Part shown: positions 1-5,526 of the stretch, one piece after another
Numbering within the stretch: position 1 is the first letter of the stretch
Layout: each line of letters begins with the position of its first letter
From: Ramlibacter sp.
Lineage (GTDB): Bacteria; Pseudomonadota; Gammaproteobacteria; Burkholderiales; Burkholderiaceae_C
DNA length: 5,526 nt
Reading direction: 5' to 3'
NCBI GenBank assembly: GCA_021156245.1
Contig: JAJNBO010000206.1
Location: 1 to 5,526 of the forward strand
Notes under the pieces: model-generated
What the model was told of the DNA's origin: nothing
Seen by the model: only the letters and a program-made list of their open reading frames with translations
Database searches by the model: none
Translations under genes and position numbers: made by a program

Positions 1-431
1 GCCTGCGCGGGCCGCGTCGCGGGCATGCCAAAGCCTTCGAGGTTCACCAGCTTGCGGATGCGCTCCGGCCGCGCGCCCGCGTACAGCACGGCGATGTTGC
101 CACCCATGCTGTGGCCCACCAGGTCCACCTGCGCGTCGGCCGCGTAGTGATCCAGCAGGAAGTCCAGGTCCGCCAGGTAATCCGGGAACCAGTAGTTGTC
201 GGTGTGCGGGACTTTGGTCAGGCCGTAGCCCCGCCAATCGGGCGCGATGACGTAGCGGTCCTGCGCGAAGGCATCCACGACGAACTGGTAGGAGGCCGCG
301 ACGTCCATCCATCCATGCACCATCACCAGCGGAACCCTCCCCGGCGCCGGCTCCCCCCAGGTGCGCACGTGATAGCGCAGGTTCCGGATGGGGACAAACT
401 CGCTGCGGGAGACTCTCTTCGGTTGGTACAT
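1..431 (-). CDS. Alpha/beta hydrolase, N-terminal part (cut by the left edge)
   Basis: Alpha/beta-hydrolase-fold enzyme; substrate unknown (esterase, epoxide hydrolase and haloalkane dehalogenase types share this fold). Read on the minus strand, 143 codons lie in the window. The core begins near residue 18 (LRYHVRTWG), followed by the oxyanion-loop motif VHGWMD at 38-43, the APDWRGYG strand-turn at 63-70, and the nucleophile elbow VGHSMGG at 105-111 with Ser108 as the expected catalytic serine. The acid and histidine of the triad would lie beyond position 1. The preferred start is the ATG at 431 (MYQPKR...), because the hydrolase-like N-terminus follows directly. In-frame ATGs at 443 and 458 are alternatives; the one at 458 would overlap the first codon of the divergent synthetase. 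No Shine-Dalgarno sequence is visible at any of the three. The family call is firm; the start and substrate are not. Confidence 0.9.
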   Translation of the reverse strand, partial: MYQPKRVSRSEFVPIRNLRYHVRTWGEPAPGRVPLVMVHGWMDVAASYQFVVDAFAQDRYVIAPDWRGYGLTKVPHTDNYWFPDYLADLDFLLDHYAADAQVDLVGHSMGGNIAVLYAGARPERIRKLVNLEGFGMPATRPAQ

Positions 432-438
432 TCGGCCG

Positions 439-444
439 ATCATA
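439..444 (-). promoter_or_regulatory. Possible -10 element of the hydrolase gene
   Basis: On the minus strand this reads TATGAT, one mismatch from the sigma-70 -10 consensus. Seven bases separate it from the ATG at 431, so transcription would begin at or near the start codon. No good -35 sits at 17 bp; a TTGACT (466-471) is 21 bp away, which is too far for a standard promoter. This is inference from sequence only. Confidence 0.3.
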
Positions 445-450
445 GGAGAG
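444..450 (+). promoter_or_regulatory. Ribosome binding site of the acyl-CoA synthetase
   Basis: AGGAGAG, with its AGGAG core ending 8 nt before the ATG at 457, is the only strong Shine-Dalgarno sequence in the window. It decides the synthetase start at 457 over the in-frame upstream ATG at 388, which would lie inside the divergent hydrolase gene. It overlaps the possible -10 element of the hydrolase on the other strand. Confidence 0.75.
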
Positions 451-456
451 GCGACC

Positions 457-2205
457 ATGGCCGGCAGTCAAGGCAGGGACAACTGGGAAACCATGCACCG
501 GGGCTTCGGCTGGCAGGTGCCGCGGGACTTCAACATCGCGCGCGCATGCTGCACGCGCTGGGCGGAGGCCGCCGATGCCGGAGAGCGCATCGCCATCCGC
601 ACACATGCCGCGGGCGGCGCGACATTGAGCTTCAGGCGGCTGCAGCAGGAAGCCGACGCCATGAGCCACCTGCTGGTGGCGCTGGGCGTGCGCCGCGGCG
701 ACCGCGTGGCGATCGTGATGCCGCAGCGCTTCGAAACGGCGATTGCGTACATGGCGGTGTTCCAGCTCGGCGCCGTCGCCATGCCGCTGTCCATGCTGTT
801 CGGCCCGGAAGCGCTGGAGTACCGGCTGCAGGACAGCGAAGCGGTGGTGGCGATCTGCGACGAAAGCTCGATCGCCAACGTCGCGCAGGTGCGGGAGCAG
901 TGCCTCCTGCTGCGCACCGTCGTCGGTGTCGGGGGAGCCGCTTCGCAGGCCGACGTCGGTTGGGAAGCCGGGCGGGCGACCTTCGATTCCCCGTTCTCCC
1001 CGGTCCCCACGCTGGCCGACGACGGTGCGGTTCTGATCTACACGAGCGGAACCACGGGCCCGCCGAAAGGCGCTCTCATTCCGCATCGCGCCTTGATCGG
1101 CAATCTTCCGGGCTTCGTGTGCAGCCAGAACTGGTTCGGGTTCCGCCCCGGCCGCGACAGCGACGCCGTCTTCTGGTCACCTGCCGATTGGGCGTGGACG
1201 GGCGGCTTGATGGATGCCTTGTTGCCGAGCCTCTACTTCGGCCGTCCCATCGTCGCCTTCAACGGCCGCTTCGGGCCGGAACTCGCGTTCGCGCTGATGC
1301 AGGAACACGGCGTCACGCACACCTTCCTGTTCCCGACCGCGCTGAAGGCGATGATGAAGGCCTACCCGCGGCCGCGCGAGCAGTTCCGGCTGAAGCTCGA
1401 GGCCATCATGAGCGCGGGCGAGGCCGTGGGCGACGCCGTCTTCGCCTACTGCCGCGACCAGCTGGGCGTGGTGGTCAACGAGATGTTCGGCCAGACCGAG
1501 ATCAACTACGTCGTCGGCAACTGCGCCATGAACGGCCACACCGGGCGCGGCATCGGCTGGCCCGCGCGCGCGGGCAGCATGGGGCGGCCCTACCCCGGCC
1601 ATCGCGTGGCCGTGATCGACGACGACGGCAAGGAGTGCCCGCCCGGCGTGCCGGGTGACGTGGCCGTGAACCGCTTCGACGTGCACGGAGATCCGGACCC
1701 CATCTTCTTCCTGGGCTATTGGAAGAACGCCGCCGCCACGCAGCGCAAGTTCACGGGCGACTGGTGCCGCACCGGCGACCTGGCCACGCGCGACGCGGAC
1801 GGGTACCTGTGGTACCAGGGACGCGCGGACGACGTCTTCAAGGCGGCCGGCTACCGCATCGGGCCGAGCGAAATCGAGAACTGCCTCGTCAAGCATCCGG
1901 CGGTGATCAATGCGGCCGTGGTCCCCAAGCCCGACGCGGAACGTGGCGCGCTGGTGAAGGCGTACGTCGTGCTGTCGCCGCAGGCGCTGCAGGCCCGGCC
2001 ATCGGCCAGCCTGGACCGGACGAGCTTCGACGCCGAGCTGGTCGCGCAGCTGCAACTTCACGTCCGCGGCAAGCTGGCCCCGTACGAATACCCCAAGGAG
2101 ATCGAGTTCATCGAGGCGCTGCCGATGACGACCACCGGCAAGGTGCAGCGGCGGGTGCTGCGCCTGCAGGAGGAGGAGAGGGCGCGCCAGGCGCGGGGCG
2201 CGTAG
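457..2205 (+). CDS. AMP-dependent acyl-CoA synthetase (ANL superfamily)
   Basis: Predicted to activate a carboxylic acid with ATP to an acyl-adenylate and then form the acyl-CoA thioester, in the cytoplasm. The protein has 582 residues, normal for a full-length enzyme. Visible motifs, in order: the phosphate-binding loop [11 protein letters not shown] at 195-205; the adenine/Mg motif GQTE at 345-348 (MFGQTEIN); TGD at 439-441, whose Asp contacts the ribose; the hinge-region motif GRADD at 455-459 followed by [13 protein letters not shown]; and the C-terminal catalytic lysine Lys562 in TTTGKVQRR. The N-terminal stretch [20 protein letters not shown] resembles the Acs/AcsM-like branch rather than long-chain FadD, suggesting a short- or medium-chain acid, but the substrate cannot be read from sequence. 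The start is chosen on a clear AGGAG 8 nt upstream. The gene is divergent from an alpha/beta hydrolase; the two may be co-regulated. All key residues are intact. Confidence 0.93.
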   Translation: MAGSQGRDNWETMHRGFGWQVPRDFNIARACCTRWAEAADAGERIAIRTHAAGGATLSFRRLQQEADAMSHLLVALGVRRGDRVAIVMPQRFETAIAYMAVFQLGAVAMPLSMLFGPEALEYRLQDSEAVVAICDESSIANVAQVREQCLLLRTVVGVGGAASQADVGWEAGRATFDSPFSPVPTLADDGAVLIYTSGTTGPPKGALIPHRALIGNLPGFVCSQNWFGFRPGRDSDAVFWSPADWAWTGGLMDALLPSLYFGRPIVAFNGRFGPELAFALMQEHGVTHTFLFPTALKAMMKAYPRPREQFRLKLEAIMSAGEAVGDAVFAYCRDQLGVVVNEMFGQTEINYVVGNCAMNGHTGRGIGWPARAGSMGRPYPGHRVAVIDDDGKECPPGVPGDVAVNRFDVHGDPDPIFFLGYWKNAAATQRKFTGDWCRTGDLATRDADGYLWYQGRADDVFKAAGYRIGPSEIENCLVKHPAVINAAVVPKPDAERGALVKAYVVLSPQALQARPSASLDRTSFDAELVAQLQLHVRGKLAPYEYPKEIEFIEALPMTTTGKVQRRVLRLQEEERARQARGA

Positions 2206-2264
2206 GAACCCGCCGTCCCTGCGAATCCCCGCTGTCCCGCCTTTGCGCCCTTCGCCGCACGCTA

Positions 2265-2270
2265 CTGTCG
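2265..2270 (+). promoter_or_regulatory. Weak possible -10 element of the LprI-like gene
   Basis: The 70 bp gap 2206-2275 is C-rich and holds no gene and no convincing terminator. Its last part contains TACTGT (three of six consensus matches, in a CTACTG context), 7 nt before the ATG at 2276. No -35 is evident at normal spacing. Alone this is weak; it is listed because the same spacing recurs before two other genes in the window. Confidence 0.2.
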
Positions 2271-2275
2271 GCGGC

Positions 2276-3754
2276 ATGGCGATGAACTGGAAAACGGGGA
2301 CGCTCTTTGCAGCCGGGCTGGCGGTGGGCGTTGCCGCCGGAGTCGCCGGGGTGATGAGCTTGAAGGCCGATGGCGACGCTCCATCCGCCCCTGCCACGAG
2401 CGCCATGGGCGGGCCCGGGACGCCGGGCCCCGGCGCAGTCCCCGTCATCACTTCGGGGCCCGGTCCCCGATGCTCCGAGCTGGCGCCCTTGCTCGGCAAG
2501 GGGCCGGAAGGCGACGGCAAGGAGACCCTTCGCGACACGGGCTCCAGCACCAGTGCCGACATCGCGGGGCTGCTGCTGAAAGGCAAGGAAGCGGCGGCCG
2601 GCGAGCGCCTGCGCGACGCCGAGATCCTGTTCATCAATGCGTGTCGACAAGCGCAGGCTGCGCGGGAGGGCGAGCTTCCCACGGCTGACGCCCAGTACCA
2701 GCTCGCGCGCCACTACGCCAATGCGGCCGCTTTCGGCGCGCCGCGGTCGAAGGAACTGTACGAGCGCGCGAACCGTCTTTACACGGCCAGCCTCCAGGTT
2801 TACGAGGGGCGCTACGGTGCCTCGCACGAGAAGACGAAGTTCGCCCGGGAAGGGCTGGTGACGGTGCAGCAGGTCACCGGCGTCCTGCCGCCCTTGCCCG
2901 CGCCCGCGGTCGCGACGGCGAAGGCGGCAGCCGCGGCGCCCGCCGTCGTCGCCGCCGCGCCGGCGCCTGCGCCCGCGCCGGATTTGCAGAAGGCGCAAGC
3001 TGAAGCAAGGGAGCGGGCAGAAGCCAAGGCACAAGCAGAAGCACGCGCGCAGGCAGACGCACGCGCGCAGGCAGAAGCGAGGGCGCAGGCTGAAGCGAAG
3101 GGTCAGGCTGAAGCGAAGGCACAAGCCGAGGCAAGAGCCCAGGCCGATGCGAGGGCCCGCGCCGAAGAGAGGGCGCGGGCAGACGCCAGGGCGCAAGCGG
3201 AGCGGGCGCAGGCGGCAGCGAAGGCCCAGGCGGATAGGGCCCAGGCCGAAGCGAAAGCCCAGGCGGAGAGAGCGCAGGCTGTCGCCAGGGCGCAAGCCGA
3301 GAAGGCGCAGGCCGACAAGGCGCAAGCGGAGCGCGCACTGGTGAGAGATCGGGAGCGAGTGGCAGCAGCGGCCCCGACGCCGCGCCGGACGACGTCGCCC
3401 TCGTTCAATTGTGCCTACGCGCGTTCGACGACGGAGAAGCTGATCTGCGCCGACGAAGAACTGGCGCGCCTGGATCGCGAACTCGGCGGAATCCACCAGC
3501 GGGCCAAGCAGGCCGCACCCGACAAGCGCGCTTTCCAGCGCGAGAGCGATGCCGAGTGGAAACGGCGCGAGGAAACCTGCCGCGATCGGGAATGCCTGCG
3601 GAACTGGTACGCCGAAAGGCGGCAGGAACTCAGCGCCGCGGCCGCTTCGCCGCGACCTGCTCCCGCGCCTCCACGCCGGGTGCAGCGCGCCGAACCCGCC
3701 GAGATCATGTTGCCGCCGGCCACCGCAAGCGGCAGCGCTACCGCCGGCGGTTGA
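2276..3754 (+). CDS. Membrane-anchored TPR-like / TolA-like rod / LprI-like domain protein
   Basis: Unnamed modular envelope protein of 492 residues. In order: a short basic start and one hydrophobic segment at about 8-29 (signal anchor or uncleaved signal peptide); a Gly/Pro/Ser-rich linker; a helical region at about 95-199 with TPR-like features ([15 protein letters not shown], then [20 protein letters not shown]); a Pro/Ala linker at 200-238; a long Ala/Gln/charged helix at 239-354; and a C-terminal domain at 377-453 resembling the LprI/DUF1311 lysozyme-inhibitor family, with [23 protein letters not shown] and the [14 protein letters not shown] segment. Its four cysteines (379, 391, 435, 440) could form two disulfides, fitting a periplasmic location. 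A Pro-rich tail follows. Lysozyme inhibition is known for LprI-family members but is not shown here; a structural or binding role is equally possible. The start is uncertain: ATGs at 2276 and 2282 both lack a Shine-Dalgarno sequence, and the reading frame opens further upstream at 2243. The gene follows the synthetase by 70 bp, with no functional link. Confidence 0.8.
   Translation: MAMNWKTGTLFAAGLAVGVAAGVAGVMSLKADGDAPSAPATSAMGGPGTPGPGAVPVITSGPGPRCSELAPLLGKGPEGDGKETLRDTGSSTSADIAGLLLKGKEAAAGERLRDAEILFINACRQAQAAREGELPTADAQYQLARHYANAAAFGAPRSKELYERANRLYTASLQVYEGRYGASHEKTKFAREGLVTVQQVTGVLPPLPAPAVATAKAAAAAPAVVAAAPAPAPAPDLQKAQAEARERAEAKAQAEARAQADARAQAEARAQAEAKGQAEAKAQAEARAQADARARAEERARADARAQAERAQAAAKAQADRAQAEAKAQAERAQAVARAQAEKAQADKAQAERALVRDRERVAAAAPTPRRTTSPSFNCAYARSTTEKLICADEELARLDRELGGIHQRAKQAAPDKRAFQRESDAEWKRREETCRDRECLRNWYAERRQELSAAAASPRPAPAPPRRVQRAEPAEIMLPPATASGSATAGG
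2990..3337 (+). repeat. Coding tandem repeat: Ala/Gln/charged helical rod
   Basis: Imperfect in-frame repeat encoding about 116 residues. It begins with eleven 18-nt units (2990-3187) coding for [KR]AQA[ED]A and variants, then three 33-nt units (3188-3286) of type [11 protein letters not shown], then three 15-nt units (3287-3331) of type KAQAD, ending in RA. The closest DNA copies are the 17-mers at 3041-3057 and 3059-3075 and the 13-mers at 3089-3101 and 3107-3119, both 18 nt apart. Elsewhere the alanine codons vary freely (GCG, GCA, GCC, GCT) while the residues are kept, arguing for selection on the protein rather than recent slippage. The composition resembles the helical domain II of TolA. 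Confidence 0.85.
3740..3751. other. Perfect 12-bp palindrome at the convergent gene ends
   Basis: ACCGCCGGCGGT lies over the last codons of the LprI-like gene, just before its stop at 3752-3754. A second small inverted repeat (GCGGT at 3747-3751 with ACCGC at 3763-3767) spans both stop codons. Neither has a T-tract on either strand, so neither resembles an intrinsic terminator; termination in this 12 bp convergent gap is probably Rho-dependent or leads to overlapping 3' ends. Confidence 0.3.
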
Positions 3755-3766
3755 CGCGGCGCACCG

Positions 3767-4498
3767 CTAGTACCTCACCTGGCAGTTCTCGCAGAAGAAG
3801 CTGCGGCGGTTGGTGCGACCCAGGTGCGCCTTGACGAGGGGGATGTTGCACCGCGGACAGGTCCGTTTCGTGTGCGCCAGCCAGTGCTTCTTCAGCACGT
3901 ACTGCTTCTTCCACTCGTAGAACTGGAAGCTGTAGATCCGGGCTTCGTCCACCAGTTCGCGCAGCTTCTTGGCGGGCAGGCCGCCCACCGTGGACAGCGG
4001 GTGCACGCGGATGCGGAACAGCACCTCGTTCTTGATGATGTTGCCCACCCCGGCGAAGCGGTCCTGGTCCAGCAGGGCGTCGCAGACCAGCGTCTCCGGT
4101 TGCGCGCGCAATCGCTTCAGCGCCAGCTTCGGGTCCCAATGCTCGGACATCACGTCGGCCCACCAGTCGTACACCAAGTCCAGCGGCTCCTCGATGAACC
4201 GCACCGAACAGGCGTACAGGTTGAGCGCGCCGTCGTCGAAGCCTAGGGACAGGCGCGGAACCGCCCAGCTCTTCTCCTCGTTGATCCGGTAGCTGCCGAA
4301 CAGCATGAAGTGCACCCGCAGGCTGAAGTCCGGCAGCTCCACCAGGAAGTGCTTGCCCCAGCTGCGCAGCGCCTCCACCCGCTGGTGCAGCAGGCGGTCC
4401 TTCTCGATCGTGGTGTTGCCGCTGACGCGGACGATCGTCTTGCCGAGGAAACGGGAGGCTTCTTCCTTCAGGATGACGATCGACGGGCCCTCTGGCAT
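3767..4498 (-). CDS. Fpg/Nei-family DNA glycosylase / AP lyase (endonuclease VIII-like)
   Basis: Base-excision-repair enzyme predicted to remove oxidised bases and nick the DNA by beta/delta elimination. The protein has 243 residues, slightly short for the family (about 260-270). After Met removal, Pro2 would be the nucleophile and Glu3 the general acid, in MPEGPS; this fixes the start at 4498, although the frame opens 11 codons earlier at 4531. Lys49 in SWGKHFLVEL matches the essential beta-hairpin lysine (Lys53 of E. coli Nei). The helix-two-turn-helix contains the signature GVGNIIKNE around Asn153. The C-terminal zinc finger has Cys214, Cys217, Cys236 and Cys239, with Arg231/Arg232 at the usual phosphate-contacting arginine. 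PEGP favours Nei over Fpg (PELP), but Ser6 replaces the Glu found in both E. coli enzymes, so this is probably a separate Nei-like subfamily and no symbol is given. It is divergent from the aldo/keto reductase. Confidence 0.93.
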   Translation of the reverse strand: MPEGPSIVILKEEASRFLGKTIVRVSGNTTIEKDRLLHQRVEALRSWGKHFLVELPDFSLRVHFMLFGSYRINEEKSWAVPRLSLGFDDGALNLYACSVRFIEEPLDLVYDWWADVMSEHWDPKLALKRLRAQPETLVCDALLDQDRFAGVGNIIKNEVLFRIRVHPLSTVGGLPAKKLRELVDEARIYSFQFYEWKKQYVLKKHWLAHTKRTCPRCNIPLVKAHLGRTNRRSFFCENCQVRY

Positions 4499-4504
4499 GG
4501 TTCG

Positions 4505-4511
4505 TACTATG
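4505..4511. promoter_or_regulatory. Possible overlapping divergent -10 elements between the glycosylase and tas
   Basis: The 50 bp gap 4499-4548 must hold the 5' signals of both genes. On the minus strand it contains CATAGT (4511-4506), 7 nt before the glycosylase ATG at 4498. On the plus strand the same bases read TACTAT (4505-4510), which would give tas a leader of about 30 nt. Each matches four of six -10 consensus bases. No clear -35 was found for either direction, and neither gene has a strong Shine-Dalgarno sequence. Confidence 0.25.
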
Positions 4512-4548
4512 CTCGACCGCTTCCCCATCACGACACCGCTGTAACGCC

Positions 4549-5526
4549 ATGCAAACGAACCAGCTCGGCCAGAGCGACCTGCGCGTCACCCCCATCTGCC
4601 TCGGCACCATGACCTTCGGCGAGCAGGTCGCCGAAAGCGACGCGCACGCCATCCTGGACCGCGCGCTTGCCCGCGGCATCAACTTCCTCGACACCGCCGA
4701 GATGTATTCGGTGCCGGCCCGCAAGGAAACCTTCGGCGCCACGGAGTCCATCATCGGCAACTGGCTGGCGGCGCGTCCGGGCGCGCGGCAGAAGGTCGTG
4801 CTGGCCACGAAGGTGGCCGGCCCGTCGCGTGGCATGCCCTGGATCCGCGCGGGCGCGGGCATGACGGGCGACGACATCGTCGCCTCCTGCGAAGGGTCCC
4901 TTCGCCGCCTGAAGACCGACGTGATCGACCTGTACCAGATCCACTGGCCCGAGCGCAACGTGCCGGCCTTCGGCGCGATCTACTTCGACCCGCAGAAGGA
5001 GCGCACGCAGACGCCCATCCACGAGCAGCTGGTGGCGCTGAACAAGCTGGTGCGGCAAGGCAAGGTACGCTGCGTCGGCGTGTCGAACGAGACGCCTTAT
5101 GGCGTGCATGAATTCGTGCGCCTCGCGGAGCAGCATGAGCTGCCGCGCATCGCAACCGTGCAGAACCCGTACTGCCTGGTCAGCCGCGGCGTCGACAACG
5201 GACTGGACGAGACGATGTACCGGCTGGGCGTGTCGCTGCTGGCGTACTCGCCCCTGGGCTTCGGCCTGCTCACCGGCAAGTACGACGACTCCGGCTTCCA
5301 GGGCGCCGCGGCGCCTGCGCAGGCGCGGCTCGTCAAGTTCGAGTCGGTGCGCGGCGGGCGCTGGGGGCGGCCGGAAGCACTGGCGTCCGCGCGCCGCTAC
5401 AACGCGCTGGCACGCGAGAACGGCCTCACGCCGGCGCGCATGGCGCTGGCCTGGTGCTACGGCAACTGGCGCGTGGCGAGCACCATCATCGGCGTGACTT
5501 CGCTGGCGCAGCTCGATGAAAATGTC
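4549..5526 (+). CDS. tas: Tas-like NADP(H)-dependent aldo/keto reductase (C-terminus cut by the right edge)
   Basis: Predicted cytoplasmic NADP(H)-dependent oxidoreductase of the aldo/keto reductase superfamily, acting on an unknown carbonyl substrate. 326 residues are present; E. coli Tas has 346, so about 20 C-terminal residues lie outside. The catalytic tetrad is complete: Asp48 and Tyr53 in FLDTAEMYSVP, Lys88 in LATKVAGPSR, and His132 in YQIHWPER. Several stretches match remembered E. coli Tas closely: GTMTFGEQ near the N-terminus, the AEMYxVP motif, NWLA, GVSNET, LPRIATVQNPYCL and LGFGLLTGKY. The cofactor-binding C-terminal region includes STIIGVTSLAQLDENV at the edge. The start at 4549 is the first ATG and gives the expected N-terminus (MQTNQLGQSDLRVTPICLG); its ribosome binding site is weak. 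Tas was named in E. coli for suppressing tyrosine auxotrophy, but the physiological role here is not evident from neighbours. Confidence 0.93.
   Translation, partial: MQTNQLGQSDLRVTPICLGTMTFGEQVAESDAHAILDRALARGINFLDTAEMYSVPARKETFGATESIIGNWLAARPGARQKVVLATKVAGPSRGMPWIRAGAGMTGDDIVASCEGSLRRLKTDVIDLYQIHWPERNVPAFGAIYFDPQKERTQTPIHEQLVALNKLVRQGKVRCVGVSNETPYGVHEFVRLAEQHELPRIATVQNPYCLVSRGVDNGLDETMYRLGVSLLAYSPLGFGLLTGKYDDSGFQGAAAPAQARLVKFESVRGGRWGRPEALASARRYNALARENGLTPARMALAWCYGNWRVASTIIGVTSLAQLDENV

Noticed and set aside
388..456. Upstream in-frame start of the synthetase at 388
   Set aside because: It would add 23 residues inside the divergent hydrolase gene. The ATG at 457 has a clear AGGAG ribosome binding site and gives a family-like N-terminus.
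1560..1575. 16-bp perfect palindrome of alternating CG flanked by GCC/GGC, a possible Z-DNA or regulatory site
   Set aside because: It lies within the synthetase gene encoding a Pro-Ala-Arg-Ala stretch; alternating CG runs are expected by chance and codon use at this GC content.
111..1658. Long plus-strand open frame overlapping the hydrolase and synthetase
   Set aside because: Arg/Gly/Ala-rich and out of frame with the synthetase motifs; typical of high-GC shadow reading.
2206..2275. Terminator between the synthetase and the LprI-like gene
   Set aside because: Only a six-base complementarity (CCGCCG at 2210-2215 with CGGCGG at 2269-2274) across a 53 nt loop and no T-tract; not a credible intrinsic terminator.
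1177..2682. Long minus-strand open frame (501 codons) across the synthetase and LprI-like genes
   Set aside because: A GC-driven shadow frame crossing two well-supported genes; its composition (His/Arg/Gly/Val-rich) matches no family.
2990..3337. CRISPR-like or minisatellite array
   Set aside because: Units of 15, 18 and 33 nt are contiguous with no spacers, remain in frame, and vary at synonymous positions; it is a coding repeat.
2108..3496. Long minus-strand open frame (462 codons) opposite the LprI-like gene
   Set aside because: Its Leu/Arg/Gly/Cys-rich repeats are the antisense reading of the Ala-rich rod. It has no recognisable domain, and it also overlaps the end of the synthetase gene.
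3738..4958. Long minus-strand open frame across the glycosylase and tas genes
   Set aside because: It overlaps two genes with intact catalytic motifs in other frames and shows no domain of its own.

Overview
The window is dense, high-GC bacterial chromosome (roughly two thirds G+C by eye) with strongly GC-biased third codon positions. Gene content and protein style (a Tas-like aldo/keto reductase, an AMP-dependent acyl-CoA synthetase, a TPR-like plus LprI-like envelope protein) suggest a betaproteobacterium of the order Burkholderiales, probably Comamonadaceae-like (Ramlibacter/Variovorax type). That placement is inference from recalled protein families, not a search. No mobile element, CRISPR array, tRNA or rRNA was seen.

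Layout, left to right: (1) the N-terminal 143 codons of an alpha/beta hydrolase on the minus strand, running off the left edge; (2) a divergently transcribed AMP-binding acyl-CoA synthetase, 457-2205, whose start lies only 25 bp from the preferred hydrolase start; (3) after a 70 bp gap, a plus-strand gene, 2276-3754, for a membrane-anchored modular protein: N-terminal transmembrane anchor, TPR-like helical region, Pro/Ala linker, TolA-like Ala/charged helical rod, and a C-terminal LprI-like four-cysteine domain; (4) a convergent minus-strand Fpg/Nei-family DNA glycosylase, 3767-4498, whose stop is 12 bp from that of gene 3; (5) after a 50 bp divergent intergenic region, a Tas-like NADP(H)-dependent aldo/keto reductase that begins at 4549 and is cut by the right edge about 20 residues before its expected end.

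No shared pathway joins these genes. The orientation pattern (- + + - +) leaves only the synthetase and the LprI-like gene as possible co-transcription partners, and nothing in their products links them. The hydrolase/synthetase pair could share control because their 5' ends almost touch. There is no gene-free stretch above 300 bp.

The most distinctive item is the gene 3 product. Its rod consists of eleven six-residue units, then three eleven-residue units, then three five-residue units, and it separates a membrane-proximal helical domain from an LprI-like domain. A second pattern is that three genes without a convincing Shine-Dalgarno sequence (hydrolase, LprI-like, Fpg/Nei) each carry a -10-like hexamer exactly 7 nt before the chosen ATG, which would fit leaderless or near-leaderless transcripts. 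I do not see a clear previously undescribed multi-gene system here.
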